Of a stretch of 64,000 bases of DNA, positions 10,946-23,600 are shown piece by piece (the stretch's first letter is position 1; each line of letters starts with the position of its first letter). Origin of the DNA: Drosophila persimilis (lineage: Eukaryota; Arthropoda; Insecta; Diptera; Drosophilidae); the NCBI RefSeq assembly GCF_003286085.1, contig NW_020825288.1:23684001-23748000 (forward strand), in the 5' to 3' direction. The notes below the pieces were generated by a model. That model was not told the DNA's origin. It worked only from the letters and a program-made list of their open reading frames with translations, and made no database searches. Position numbers and translations under genes: made by a program.

Positions 10946-13024
10946 GTAAGTTTTTGCCCTAAAATCAATGGGAATACACCTGGGGATAAGGGTGCTGAGC
11001 ACAAACAACTGTCCTTCTTTGGAACTCTGAATCTAACTGACGAGAGGGCGTTTCAGTTATTCCTACCTGCGGCCTCGATGAAGAGTTTCAGTCTATAATC
11101 ATACGTAGTAAAAGTTTAAAGTTTCCCATAAGGAATTTCCAATAAAATGCTCCTCTTCTTTTCTGTTGTGAAATACACTGCATACATTTTGGCGTCCCTT
11201 AAAAGCAATTTCGCAATTTTCTTTCTCGAAAGTAATTAACGAAATGTACGGATACGAGTATATATTTTCCTTTACACTCAGTTCCCTTTATTCAGTTTCA
11301 TGGACGCACTCCATGCCTGGGGATTGAACTCTCACCTCGCGAAGAAATGGACGAAATCAGCTGCAGAAGAGAGACGGCCACTGGCTGGAGCCTCCTCTTA
11401 ATTAATGTGCAAAATCACGCGTCTGCATTTAATTCACTTTGTTGCCTGGGAAAGAGCCCCGCAGAGAACTGCAGAGATGTTGGGGAAAGCCACTCGAGAA
11501 ATGTGGCAACATTTTTGCACGCATTTGACGGCCTGTCCAAGCGATTGGGCCGCCAGATTGAGCCCCGGCCCCCATCTTGGCCAGGTTCGTCTATTTAAGG
11601 GCATTTGCCAGCTTTTTCCCAGCCGTCGCAACTGGCAATTGTCCTTTATGGCCATTCCTTCATTAGGCCCACATCTTTGATGGCATTTTAATGCAATTTT
11701 TATGCGCATTTCTGTGCTCTGTAATGGCGCTCTGTCCTGCCCAATCTCTCCTCTCTTCCGCCGATGTGTCACTCTTGCGAGCATGTAAGATGTAATTTCA
11801 ATTGTAATTCATATAATTCGCTTTATTGTTGTCTCGATGGGCCTTTGTTGTGGCTCTTGGAAGGGAAAGGGAGCGAGTCGAAAGATACAAGTGCTGGGCT
11901 TTCGTTTCTATTGTACGGGAAGGTTGCCAAACTTCAGCTGCTGGATAAATGCTTTATAGGTCTCGTCTCTAAAGAAGCTGTGGGAAGGCTTTTTGAAATT
12001 GAAAGCAGTCCAACAACATAAAGAAAACACCTTATCAGCGAAACTCGTCTCGAGCACCCGACGTTTTGGTTGGTTTGGAAATTCCAGGGTATTCTCTCTT
12101 GCCGCCTTCGTCGAGCCGAACCTTAATGTGCCGTGTCAGGCACACGCCATGTATGTTGCCTAGACTCGAGACCAAAGACAAAGTATAAGGAACTGTGGGT
12201 GTATTGCTGGAAATATTGTCAATATTCGCGGTGTTTCGTAAAGGAATATTTTACCATATGCACTACATTAGGAAACAATTCAATTTGGATTAGTTTACAT
12301 ACCGAATTCCTATTCATATATTCCTTTAGAGCAGTAAATTCCACATCAAATGCAATGACAGAACCCAGAAACTTCATTTAGAGTACTCCCCGAATAATAT
12401 TGCATCTGTTTGCCATCCGGATACTATGCTTAATTAGGCGTGAGGCCCAATTTGATCCATAAAAGCGCATTAAAGACACATAAACTGTTGGCAAGAAGCT
12501 AAACAAACATGTGAAAGCGCCATCAAAGTGTCAAAAATGGAACAGACCAAACTAAGGGATCTCTATCTGTGTCTGCATCTGTATCTCATAGTACAAGTAT
12601 GGTATACGCCCTGGCATGATCCGTTTAGGGGGTTTAGGGATCGGGGGAAAGTCTGCGCCAGACTCCGATGTACATAAATTAGCTCATAATAAAGTTCAAA
12701 ATAAACTGCGGCGAGGCGACCAGCGGCAAGCCTATAAAAATAGTCTCCAGTGGCAGGGAGTGGGAAAATTAACCGCATTAAACATTTGAGAAGGCATAAA
12801 TATTCATAAAAAGAAAAGTCTGAATGCAGCTGCCACAAGTCGCCGGCTGGGGGCAGGACCGTGGACTGTGGACTGTGGACTTTTTGCATTTTTCAGGCCG
12901 TGCGGAAGTCGACGTGGCGTATGAGTAATGTCCCCCCTCCACCAGGCAAAAAGTGGATACGAAATACATATTGTCAACTGTTTCGGGGGACCCGAATTTA
13001 TTGAATTTGAGTGATAGTCGCCAA
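10946..13024. other. No gene seen; inferred Sulf1 intron and downstream flank of a nested transporter
   Basis: No supported gene. The last part is the short 3' UTR and flank of the minus-strand transporter that ends at 13025. Confidence 0.35.
12996..13001 (-). terminator. Poly(A) signal of the first nested transporter
   Basis: AATAAA on the minus strand (TTTATT on plus), about 25 nt past the stop codon, giving a very short 3' UTR. Confidence 0.55.
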
Positions 13025-15064
13025 CTAGTAGGCCATGACATCGTGGACTCGTCGGAAGCGCTCGCCCGCCTTCCGCAGCGTCGTGCCACGCGTCTCCGGC
13101 ATGAGGATGGCAAAGGCCACCAATCCCACGACCAGGAGAATACCCACGACCACGAAATACTTGTAGAAGTACTCCGCCGAGATGGAGCCGAAGGTGGCGA
13201 TCACAACGATGTGGATCACCTGCTCGACGCACACGATCAGGCCAATCAGGAAGGGCTTCACGCGCAGCGGAAACGCCTCCCCCAGATAGGCCGACGAGCT
13301 GCAGACATAGACGCCCGCGAACAGCTGGAAGCCCATGCCCAGATTGGCCACCTGCCGCATGTAGTAGGGGCTCAGGATGTTCGAGTAGTCGCCGTAGATC
13401 CCGGCCATGCCCAGCATCAGTCCAGCCATGCACATGAGTGCCAGCAGCGAGACGAACTTGCGTCCGACTGTGTCCAGAACGGCCATCGTGATGAGGGAGC
13501 CCAGCAGGCGGAGCGCGCCGAACACGATGCTCGGCCAGGCGTAGAAGGTGTTCTCGAACATGTAGGTGCTCGTCTCTATCGACCAGGAGAGCGGCAGCGA
13601 GATGGTGAAGGCCACAAAGCCCCGGAAGAAGAGCATCTTGATGAAGGGCATCATGGATTCGGCGATCTGCTCGCCCACGTTCTGGCTGGTGCCCTCCACC
13701 ACATACAGCTTGGCCTCCTCGTACGCCTTATTGCCCCTCTCGACGGTCCACCAGCTGTCCATCAGCTGCCGGATACTGGCCCGGGCCCTGTCCTCCTGGT
13801 TCTGACGGATGTAGAAGATGGGCGACTCGATCGCCATGGCCACACTGCCGATGGCGAAGGCGGAGAAGACAATGCCGAAGATGCCGTGCACCCGATTCAC
13901 GGCCATGCCCAGGTCGCCCGCCCACTGCGAGTCGTAGATCACCTGAATGGCGATGCCCAGGCTGAGGCCGTACTGCTCCAAGGCCGAGCAGGTGCCGCGA
14001 CTATTGCTGGTGGAGATTTCCGCACTGTGGATGATGAAGGGTACCGTGATCAGGCCGATGCCCACGCCCCCCACGTAGCGGGCGGCCAGAATGGGCTCGT
14101 ACTCATACGGAGCACTCACAAAGATAATGGCATCGATCAGGTTCATAATACTGCCCAGACCCTGGAGAAACATTACGGGTTAGAGGGGCATCTATCTATC
14201 TATCTGTTTGCACACTTACATAGAAGATCTTTTTTGGGAGAAAGGACACCGCCACAGCGGAAACAAGAGCTCCGATGATGAATCCGATGAACCAACTGAA
14301 CTGGAACTCCGTGGTGGTGGGAACATTCGCGTTCAGATTCCAGCCAAGGCCTTGGGCCATGTCCATACCGGCATAAACAAAGGCAAAGGTGGCTAAATGG
14401 TGGAGAGGTTGGAGTGGATTAGTTGGCTTTGTTGCGGCTTTGTTGTGCTTCGTTTCTATAGATTTAACCCAAATAGGCAGCCATTCAGTTCTAGAATCTA
14501 CAGCAACACCTGGCGATGTTTAGGGACCTGTTTATGGTGGAACTTGAGATCGAAATGGAATCTGAGATATGGCTAACCTTCTATTATTTTGGTCTGTCGA
14601 GTGTCAATCCAACCACAGATCGAACCAAGACCTCTATGAATTCACATGCTACCCCGCAGAAGGAATCTTGTTGGTTGGCTTAAAAGGCTTTGTGTTTTGG
14701 TAACACTTTTATCAGAAGAAGGAGGGTGTCTTTTAAATATAATACATTCCAGCTACCGAAAATGATAAGGAGCTACTGATAAGCACTGCGATACTCGTAT
14801 TTGTTCGGTTATGGGTCGTAACCCTGAGTTCCTGAGGAACTTTTGGGCACTCTCTCAAGCTGCTCTCCCTGCTGGCCCACCTGCTGTTCCAGTTTTCGTG
14901 GCCGTCTTGCTCCAGCGACTCCCCTGATTGACGACCACCACATTGACCACATTGGGTGGCGGTGGCGGTGGAGCCCGTCCTGTGGTGATGTACGTGGTCT
15001 GCGTTTGTTGTCCTGGGACGTAGTTGGTCACCGGCACCGCGGTCACATACGTCGTGGTCGACAT
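13025..15064 (-). CDS. Sugar-transporter-like MFS protein (nested gene 1)
   Basis: Three exons: 15064-14881, 14392-14220 and 14161-13025, total 497 residues. The junctions are CAG|GTGGGC to TTTAG|CC, then TAT|GTAAGT to CTCCAG|GG. The start is ATG (MSTTTYVTAVPV), followed by a Thr/Pro-rich cytoplasmic head and about twelve hydrophobic segments. Sugar-porter marks include the TM4-like AARYVGGVGIGLITVPF, IESPIFYIRQN after TM6 (the PESP-like site), DTVGRKFVSLLALM (GRK loop between TM8 and TM9) and MPETRGTTLRKAGERF at the end (PETKG-like). The usual RxGRR motif between TM2 and TM3 is replaced by LPKKIFYGLG. It is probably a plasma-membrane facilitator of hexose, trehalose or an unknown solute; the substrate is not shown by the sequence. 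It is a tandem paralogue of the next gene, with the same intron positions and phases. Confidence 0.85.
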
Positions 15065-15164
15065 GTTTCTTCGTTATATAAGAAAAATGCGTTTGCAAAT
15101 TGAATTTCCGCTTCAAGACCCGTTCGATTCGTTTGATTTGGCGCCTATGGACGTACTGGGCGCG

Positions 15165-15172
15165 TATTTATA
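15165..15172 (-). promoter_or_regulatory. TATA box of nested transporter 1
   Basis: TATAAATA on the minus strand, about 100 nt before the ATG, predicts a start near 15135-15140 and a leader of about 75 nt. GATA motifs lie further upstream, including a TGATAAG near 15336. Confidence 0.5.
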
Positions 15173-16530
15173 ATTTTATTGTACTCAACCTACAAGTGAA
15201 TACTATCAGCATTATAGATATCTGACCAAGAGATACTCGTAATTGATATAGTATTTTATCAGCTGCTAGATACACGCGTATCGTACACTCCCCCAGCTAC
15301 TTCTCCTCGACCGTGATTCATGGAAATTAAGCCTTGATAAGTCTCCCTAAAGAGTGGTAACTTGAGGCCAAGCCACTGACTCACTCACTGCCTGCTGGCT
15401 GCCGTCTGCCGTCTGGTGTCCTAGTCGTTTTGGTTAAATTGATCGTTCCAGCTGGGCCAAAGTTCACCTTTCACTGGGGTGAGACATTCGTAGTGTGTGT
15501 ACCATAGGGGGTATCCCCAATTAATTGGGGTCCCTGGGAAAGCCTAGGTACCAGCTACTGGAGGGTGACTGGCTGGCTGATTTTTCCAGGGGTACACGAG
15601 CTCGATTCCTACAAGTGTTGAGATCTTAAAGGCAAAGTCCACACTTTTTGGGTTCAGAGTTGAGTTGAGACCCACGAAAAGGATATATAGTTACTCCAAT
15701 CCAGCCAGTAGTACTCGATAAGGGTTTTTCTCCTCTTGTGTTTTGCTGTCGTACTTTTGAATGGCCTTACAGATCTTTTCTCCCCTCACACCCAATCAGT
15801 CATAAATTATTGAAATTTTTCACTTAAATTTAGGAATCGTGTTTGTGTTACTTAAGTGTATAGAAGACTATTCTGAGCTATTCTGATTACCAACAAAATG
15901 CTAAAAAATATGGTATATTTCATCAAAATATAATCAGTTATAAGCTACTAAGCCTTTTTAATATCTGTTGCGAACTGTTCAAATGAATTAGGTGTTTTCA
16001 TTTGAATGTACAAACATATGTAGAATTTCAAGCGTTCCCAACGAGTCTTTCTAGGGAATGTCACACCAAAGACTGATCTAAATCTAAGTACATTTATTCG
16101 AAAAACAGCTGTTTCTTTATTTATTTTCCATATTGATATGATCCTTAGCTGAAAAGAAAATTTCCTAGAACTTCTAAGAGTCTTCCCCCGCGCAGACCTC
16201 ACTTTTTTAAGGAAACTACGAGGGCTGGCCTGTTCATTTCCCTACTCCAATTTAAAAATTTGGAATTTTTCCCCCCTTTTTCTTTGGCTCGAAACAAAAA
16301 TGCTGTTATCGACGGTATGGGTATTTTATAGCGATTCAAATGCCACCAAAAGTTAGGAACCTTTTAGAAACTGTTCTTTTTTTGCTAGAGAAAAGTAGGA
16401 AGATCAATTCTGAGTAGGACATAACCCTTTTATGGACGGACAAATACGGATTTTACCCCACTCAACAGACTTTTTGAGAGCCAGCAAAACCAAATGAAAA
16501 ATTCATATTTCCTTTTGTATTTCTAATAGT
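15173..16530. other. Intergenic DNA between the two transporters
   Basis: No gene. The part next to transporter 1 has several GATA-type motifs (TTATCAG near 15256, TGATAAG near 15336, further ATC/GAT cores between). These would suit gut expression through GATA factors, but that is inference only. Confidence 0.4.
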
Positions 16531-16536
16531 TTTATT
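16531..16536 (-). terminator. Poly(A) signal of nested transporter 2
   Basis: AATAAA on the minus strand, about 50 nt beyond the stop codon at 16587. Confidence 0.55.
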
Positions 16537-16586
16537 CAACATTGATCCTCCATCGATCCAACCATTCTTAACGGTCTAGTAGGGGT

Positions 16587-18226
16587 CTAGTAGGGGCTTA
16601 CATTATGCACTCGCTGGAACCGCTCGCCAGCTTTCCGAAGTGTCAGTTTCTTGGTCTCCGGCATGACGATGGCGAAGAATATCACGCCCAGCAGCATGAT
16701 AATGCCCACGATCAGGAAGTACTGGAAGAGGTAGTCCGTTGTGGGCTTGAAGGCGACTATCACGATGATGTGGATCACCTGCTCGCAGGCAACGATCAGG
16801 CCGACGAAGAAGGGCTTGACCCTCATGGGAAACGCCTCGCCCAGATAGGGGCTGGAGCTGCAGATGAAGAGCCCGGCGAAGGCCTGGAAGGCCAGTCCCA
16901 GGTTGCACACCTGCCCCATGTTGTACCAGCTGTAGATGTTGGCCGGTGTAGCATATATCCCTGCCATGCCCAGCATCAGGCCGGCCATGCAGAGCAGGCC
17001 CACCAGCGAGACGCCCTTGCGTCCCAGCGTGTCCAGGGCGCAGACGGTGAAAAGGGTGCTGATGAGACGTAGCGCGCTCCAGACATAGAGTGGCCAGGCG
17101 AAGATGGAGCCCTCGGAGATCGCAGTGCTTCCCACGATGGACCATGTCAGGGGCAGGGCGAGGGTGAACGCCACGAAGCAGCGGAAAAAGAAGAGCTTGC
17201 AGAAGGGCATCACGGAAGCGGACAGCTCCTCGCCGAGGCTCCTGCTCTCGCTCTCCACCACATAGAGCCTGGCCTCCTCGAACAGCGCGTTGACGGTCTT
17301 CGGAACGTTGCCGGCCACAAGCATTTGCTGGCACTGGCGGGCCTTCTCCTCCTGATTCCGGCGTATATAAAAGACGGGCGACTCCACGGACACCAGGACA
17401 AACAACAGGCCAAACACCGAGAATATAATCCCTAAAATGCCGTGCAGCAGGTTCGCGGATATATCCAATGACCTCGACCATTCTGTGTCGTAAGTGACTT
17501 GGATGCAAAGGCCCATGGCCAGGGCGACCTGCTCCATCGCTGAGTCAACGCCGCGTGTCTGGGTGGATATCTCGCCGATGTGCAGGAGGAAGGGCACTGT
17601 GATCAGGCCAATGCCCACTCCGCCCACATAGCGGGCGGCCAGAATGGCCGTGTACTCGTAGGGGGCACTCGTGAAGATAATGGCACCCGTCAGCTGCATA
17701 ATGCCACCCAGGAGCTGCACGAGAATGAGGACAGAGAGAGAGAGAGAGAGAGAGTGTGTGTCAGGATCCAGCCGATCGTAGTGGATCGTAGTGGATCGTA
17801 GCTTACTCACATAATAGGCGATCTTTGGGATGAACGTCATTGTCAGAGCAGACACACAGGCTCCAATGATGACACCGATAAACCAGCTGTATTGGTATTC
17901 GGGCGATACGAGAATAACGCTAACGGGCTGATTCCAGCCGACACTTTGGGCCAAGTCCATGCCTCCGTAAACCAGAAACCAGAAAACTGAAAATCAACAA
18001 GGAATTTTCCACACATTCCATGCGATCCATGATTGATTATGGACTCACTTGCTGATGACAGGAGCGATCTCCGATTGGTATTCCGCAAGAATCGCGTTTG
18101 TGTCACAGTCACAGTCACCGTTTGTTGGGGTTGGGGCGCACATCCTGTGTTGCCGCATGGGGCGGATGGTGCATAGATGGCGTCCGTCTTGAGGTCGGGA
18201 GCCGTTGTTGCATATATGGTCGTCAT
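16587..18226 (-). CDS. Sugar-transporter-like MFS protein (nested gene 2)
   Basis: Three exons: 18226-18049, 17986-17811 and 17714-16587, total 493 residues. The junctions are GCAA|GTGAGT to TTTTCAG|TT, then TAT|GTGAGT to CGTGCAG|CT. I chose the ATG at 18226 (MTTIYATTAPDLK). An in-frame GTG three codons earlier is not a likely fly start. It has twelve hydrophobic segments with AARYVGGVGIGLITVPF, VESPVFYIRRNQEE, DTLGRKGVSLVGLL and MPETKKLTLRKAGERF, so it is a member of the same sugar-porter group as its neighbour. The RxGRR motif of loop 2-3 is absent (IPKIAYYLLGG). The second intron (17810-17715, 96 nt) contains no stop and is a multiple of three, so retention would add 32 residues including a Leu/Ser run coded by an AG microsatellite. 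Confidence 0.85.
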
Positions 18227-20050
18227 TCCGCTCACTTTTCACGGATAGCCAAAAAGCGGAGCAGTTGAAACGACGTCTTCGGGGGTTCGTTCGAAACTGG
18301 GGCTTGCTTTTGGCCATTTCTTCGCATTTAAATGTGACACCCGCGATACCTGGTATCTGGCTATCATTACAGATAATGCGTGTGATAGATAATTGCCAAT
18401 GTAATCAGTTTATTTTTCGATTCCTTTTGATTCGATTAGGTGGGGTGTGTACCTGGAATTGGTTGCCTGTTCACTGAATCACCGTCAAACAGCAACAGGG
18501 TTCTTTTTTTAGTGCCCTTCCTATTCTATAAATACAGTACATTGGTATCCGACAAGTCTGATAAGTCTTCTACTGGTTCCCGAAAAGTTGCACCACTCTC
18601 TCGATTAATTTGGTGCTAAGCTTTTGAAACTATCTTTTAAGTATTACTAAACCTTTTAATTCCATTTATGCCTAGTATTCTTTGCTTTTTGTGGGGTATC
18701 TATGTATCTATTGCCTGGTCTGTGGGACTCCTCTCCCATTGGCTTGTGACACAGCGCCTGTCTGGCGGTCTGGGTGTTGCAACAACCGTCAAGAGATTAG
18801 CAGGCAGCGGCAGCATCATCTTCATAATTATTCCATCGGGACGGGGCAACACTCAAGTGCTTGCTTGAGTTGTCTCAAATTGCGTAATGTCTGAACTGAC
18901 ATTGCCATTTCCATCCACTGCTCCATCCACTCCACTCCATGGCATACCATCAGCCAGCCAGCATCTTCATGGGCCAATCTATCTTGTTGCGCCTCAAACT
19001 GTCAAATCTGCCTGCCTTTGGGGGGGACTAGAGAGTGCCGAGAGCTTAGAGTGTCGACTGGGTGCTGGAGAAAAGCGAAGACAGACAGACTGTTGCCTGT
19101 TTCTTGTCATTTGTCGCTGCTCCTCGACAAATTAGCCAAATGCGACGCCAGTTCCAGTCACACATCCCCAATCTGCAAACCCATTTCTGAGAGATTCAAG
19201 TACATTTTAATGAGTTTATGCATAAAGTTGTCTAATGGCGCACAAATTATGAACGCCACCAGCATGTAGGGACACACAGATATGGCTGTAGATGGAGATA
19301 CAAATGGATATAGAGATGCGAGATGCCAATGGAGCACATGGCACATGAGAGCACTTTGCCTTTGCCTTCAGGAGAAACTCTGTGCGGATTCTGGATTCTG
19401 GTGGCTGATGGCTGGAGGCTGATGGCTGGAGGCTGATGGCTCGAGGCTGATGGCTGGTGTCTGCTGTGCCAACTAATGGAGTCTAATTACTCTGGCCGAC
19501 AGACAGTACCCGTCAAGCGCGACGCGAATCTCTGGGCTAATAAAAATGTATTAAGGCAGCGAATAGACACAAGACACATTCTTGGACAGTCATTTATTCT
19601 TTGTCAAATAAACCATATGCTGCTGCTAAGCCTTTGCCTTGCGGTTCCCTATTTGGGCCCTGTTAAGCGGCTGGCCAGCCGTCTCTGCATATTCATGCGG
19701 TGTAAGTTCTGGCAGCACTTGACCACCAGAATGAAATACACGCATTTCATGGATGCCCACAGCACTTGCTTCCAGTGGCGGAGGTACGTGAGAGGCGGGG
19801 GCCTGGCGGCTGCTGGTGGGGGGGGCATGCTGGCAGTCAGACAGGAATTTAGTTTACCGAGAATCGAAACATCAGTGTTGGGTTTGTGTTACACAAAAAT
19901 CATTTCCCCAAATCGATCAAATAAAATATAAACAAAACTTTTGGTTTTTTGCCGAGCCAAATATGATTTATTAGCTTTGGAGCGTGAATCATTTTCTAAA
20001 TATAAAAAGTAATAAGTAAATTCATTTGAAAATTCACAGTGGAAGTAGAG
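18227..20050. other. No gene seen between transporter 2 and the tRNA genes
   Basis: Contains a TGATAAG at 18556-18562 upstream of transporter 2, like the one upstream of transporter 1. A GGCTGATGGCTGGA-type minisatellite lies at 19400-19455. No supported coding region. Confidence 0.4.
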
Positions 20051-20060
20051 CAAAAAAAAA
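20051..20060 (-). terminator. Pol III terminator of tRNA-Val
   Basis: A T run on the minus strand (A run at 20052-20060 on plus), starting about 9 nt beyond the tRNA 3' end. Confidence 0.7.
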
Positions 20061-20068
20061 TTTTCCTA

Positions 20069-20141
20069 TGTTTCCGCCCGGGATTGAACCGGGGGCCTTC
20101 CGCGTGTTAGGCGGATGTGATAACCACTACACCACGGAAAC
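20069..20141 (-). tRNA. tRNA-Val (anticodon AAC)
   Basis: A 73-nt intact cloverleaf without intron. The acceptor stem GTTTCCG pairs with CGGAAAC and the discriminator is A. The D arm has the A-box GTGGTGTAGTGG. The anticodon stem CCGC/GCGG encloses CTAACAC with anticodon AAC. The T arm has the B-box GGTTCAATCCC. It lies on the strand opposite Sulf1, inside the inferred intron. Confidence 0.95.
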
Positions 20142-20548
20142 ATCCTCGAGGGTGGCCACAAAAATTGCGATTTTCAAGGCGAATCATAGGGAATCCAAGA
20201 AAGCTCTGTGGAAATCATGGAAAGTTATGTAAAATTAGAAATAGTCCCATGAAAACTTCTAGAAAAAAGCCCGGAAACATCCTCGAATTCTAGCCCTGAG
20301 AATAATTGAAATATTTAAATTAGTAAAATAATTAAAAATAAAATTAATTTTATATTAATAATTATTAAAATTTAATTTATTAATTAATTAAATAAAATTA
20401 AATTCGAGTAGATCAAATATTAAAATTGCAAAAACATTAAAAATAATCAAAACACCAAAAGAATTAAAATAAAATAACATTTAAAATAAATAAAATATAA
20501 ATATAATAAGTATCTCTCCCTTCAATGCTGTTCAATTTTTGTCCGGGG
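20142..20548. other. AT-rich spacer between two tRNA genes
   Basis: Very AT-rich, with a dense run of AAATTAA/TTAATT motifs at 20300-20520. No gene seen. Confidence 0.5.
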
Positions 20549-20555
20549 AAAAAAA
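20549..20555 (-). terminator. Pol III terminator of tRNA-Phe
   Basis: A run of T on the minus strand, about 10 nt after the tRNA 3' end. Confidence 0.7.
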
Positions 20556-20564
20556 GAGGAGTCT

Positions 20565-20637
20565 TGCCGAAACCCGGGATTGAACCGGGGACCTTTAGAT
20601 CTTCAGTCTAACGCTCTCCCAACTGAGCTATTTCGGC
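20565..20637 (-). tRNA. tRNA-Phe (anticodon GAA)
   Basis: A 73-nt intact tRNA. The acceptor stem GCCGAAA pairs with TTTCGGC and the discriminator is A. The D arm is GCTCAGTTGGGAGAGC. The anticodon loop CTGAAGA carries GAA between the TTAGA/TCTAA stems. The B-box is GGTTCAATCCC. It has the same orientation as tRNA-Val, 423 nt away, and is also nested on the strand opposite Sulf1. Confidence 0.96.
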
Positions 20638-23600
20638 TGTTGCATCTCCTTCAACATCCAAAGCATCGAAAGCTAAGGGATCCCCATCCACTCTACCTAC
20701 ATATATGTATCTATTGAATACCTTTTATAAAGGAAACGCAATCTTGAAACTTGGACTGCGCGTAAAAATAGGTTCACAGTAAAGTTCATTTAATTTTTCT
20801 GTTTTGCTATTTATAAATCGGCATTTCTGCGGGCCATGCCAATTTTTTGGGCTGTCACAATTTTTGACAGTCGCAAAGATTTACGTTGACACTTGCAACG
20901 TCTTAAAAGCTCCACAAACAACAATCGGGGCGGGGGAAAGTCTCTATGCAGCTGCGGATTTTTTTATAGCGGAAATTTCAGTGAAAATTCGTTCGAAATT
21001 ACGTTAATTGTTGCATTTGTAACATTTTATGAGCCCACGGAACGAAATCTACAGCGAAACGAGGCGTGACTTCTGACGGGCAGGGCAAGGCTAGGCTGAA
21101 ATTAATTTTCGTTGATTTTTGTGTGTTTTCTTTTTGTTTCTTTGGCAAACTGTCAGAATGTGTATGCTCGTTCTTTGAACTTTCGAGGAAATGGCAAGCA
21201 AACAGTTTTCAATGGCAACCGAATCGGTAGAATATGAAAAATGGTCTATATATGGGGAAATTCATGGAGAGTCATTCAGTAATCAGCAAATTTGTATATT
21301 GATTGGCACTTCCTGCCTGCTAAAATTCAGAAATTTCCCTCAAGTGAGTTACGACAAATGAAACAGAAAACTGTATGCGAAAAGTTTCAAGAAAATATCA
21401 TTTTGATTCAGTGAATCGAATGAGTCAGTAGGACAAGGAAACAAACAATATAATCGCCTATATCGTGGAATAAATGTTTCCCTGTCAAGATCCAACCCTT
21501 TTCTGCATTCCTCAGAGTATGGAAAGTGCCGCAGTAACCTGATAAATTCATTCGAAATCAAAGTGCCAGGCCCAATGCCTCTGGCTGGGGCAGGGCTCGT
21601 GCTCGTGTCCCTCAAAAGCTGTGGCCTTGTGCTCGCCTGGACATAACCTGATCCCTCTCTATATGTATGTATATATGGCCTGTCTGAGGCGAGCACCTTT
21701 TGTGCTCAGTGTATCTGTGGCAGCCTGTGTGTGTGTGTGTGTGTGGTGTGTTTGTGCAACTAATGCGGCTTCCGTTTGACGCCCGGCGCTGAAAACTGAG
21801 CCTCCAAACGTACCTTTTGGCCCGGGATCGGATCGTCATTGTCTGCGGCCTCTGCTGCTTTTTGGGGGCTCTGTTAATGATTCACATTCTTGAAAACCGA
21901 TCGTGTGGCAGACCGAAATTCCTCTGAAAACCAAGCCATGCCCCCACGTCCACGCCCCGTTGTCGATTTATGATTTATGGCCAGTCGCCTGCCCACAGAT
22001 TTCATATTTTTTGCCTGTGTTTTTGACCACTGTCCACCATTTAGTCCAAGGCGAGCAGGTTTTTATTATTCTTCTCTTTTTTTTTTCTTGCATTTGTTAA
22101 TATTAATTTAATTGTGATACTTTTTTTCGTGTGTCATCGCCGCGAAAAATTTCAAAATTTCAGACAGTCTGGAGGCAGCAATTAATTGTGTTTTATTTTC
22201 AGCGGCGAGCAAACAATGACAACAACAGCATTCCTCTGATATGTCAAGAGAATGCTTAACATTTTCGCTAGAATTTCTATTTTCGCTCGGTCACAACTTT
22301 GGATGGGGTCCCCCCTCTGAGGGGCCCGTCTGCTGAGGGACCAGACCTTGAGAACCCTTTAAAGACGGGAATTCAAGGGAGAGATCTATAGCAAAAGGTG
22401 AACTTTCATTTGAACAGATCCCCCAGGGGGTACAAGTGCAAATTGTGCCAGAAATCGATATCTGGCACTACCCAAGCCTTACTCGTACGACATTCGGCCT
22501 GGCTAAAACTGATATGTAAATGTCAGGCAACCAAACCAAAGGGAAGTCCTTTACAGCCCAAGCCCCTTTCCAGTTGGGGACACTTTTTGCTGGCGCAAGT
22601 CGCCTTTTTATCCAGCAGTTTATGGCAATTGCATTTCCACCATTTCCATCGCTAAGTGGGTCACAATTTGATTTGATTTGTTTATGGCATAACAACAGGA
22701 ACAACAACCAAAGAACTGAATGGGAATGGTGAAGGCTCAGGAGAAGGGGGATTTATTTATGATATAGGTAGACTCCACTCCCCTGGGTAATTGCCTTATT
22801 AGGGCAATTGTTGGGGAATACTGCAGAAGGAGTTCTCTATTGCCACTGGAAGCTCTCTGCAGTTCACTTTTAACCTTTACCAGCGATTTCGAATACGAGG
22901 GGGACGAAAGGGCCAGGGGAGGCCTTCTTGGCCATAGCTTGTAATTGAGTTAATTGCACAAATTCTTGTTTTTTTCCTTATAGTGTTTTTATTATGAATT
23001 GCCTTGGCAAAACTCCGCCAGCAGCTGCAAAATAAATTACCCAAAAATGTGTAAAACAAATTGCCAAAGACAGGTATTAAATATGAACAGAAGTTTGTTT
23101 GTGGTTTTCTTTCGCGTTGATTAAGAATGAATAAATTTCCACTTGGCAGTGCAAGGGAAGTCGACTCTGTTGAATACTCGTAAACCGCTGACTGAATGAT
23201 ATCTCTGGTTTCTGGTCATTCGCCTCTGCCTGGGAACTGGCCATAAATTGAGTGGACAGCCAAACTGAAATCTCAGCCACTCTCCCAGGTCACTCTCCTT
23301 ATTATAATTCCGACAACAACAAAAAAAAAGGCACAAACCACAAGATTTACTGAAAGACATTCCCCCAAACAATTTGTTGCCATTGAAATTTATTGTTGAG
23401 TCGTCAGATCCGACGGCGGAACCGACATTTCGGTTGTTTTCTGTTTTATTTCTATTTACAAATTGGTCTCTGCTTCGCCCTGCAACATATTACATATTTA
23501 TATAGGTTTTGGGCTTACCTCCTGATACACTTTCAAGGGGGTATTATGATCCCCTAAGGGTTTTAGCTATCTGTTTCTATATAGGTTATATTTGCCCTTT

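Noticed and set aside
12953-14278. 441-codon plus-strand open frame
   Set aside because: Antisense shadow of the transporter exons; His/Asp/Glu-rich composition from the complementary strand, with no domain.
18227-18235. Three-codon extension of transporter 2
   Set aside because: It starts with GTG; the ATG at 18226 is the likely start.
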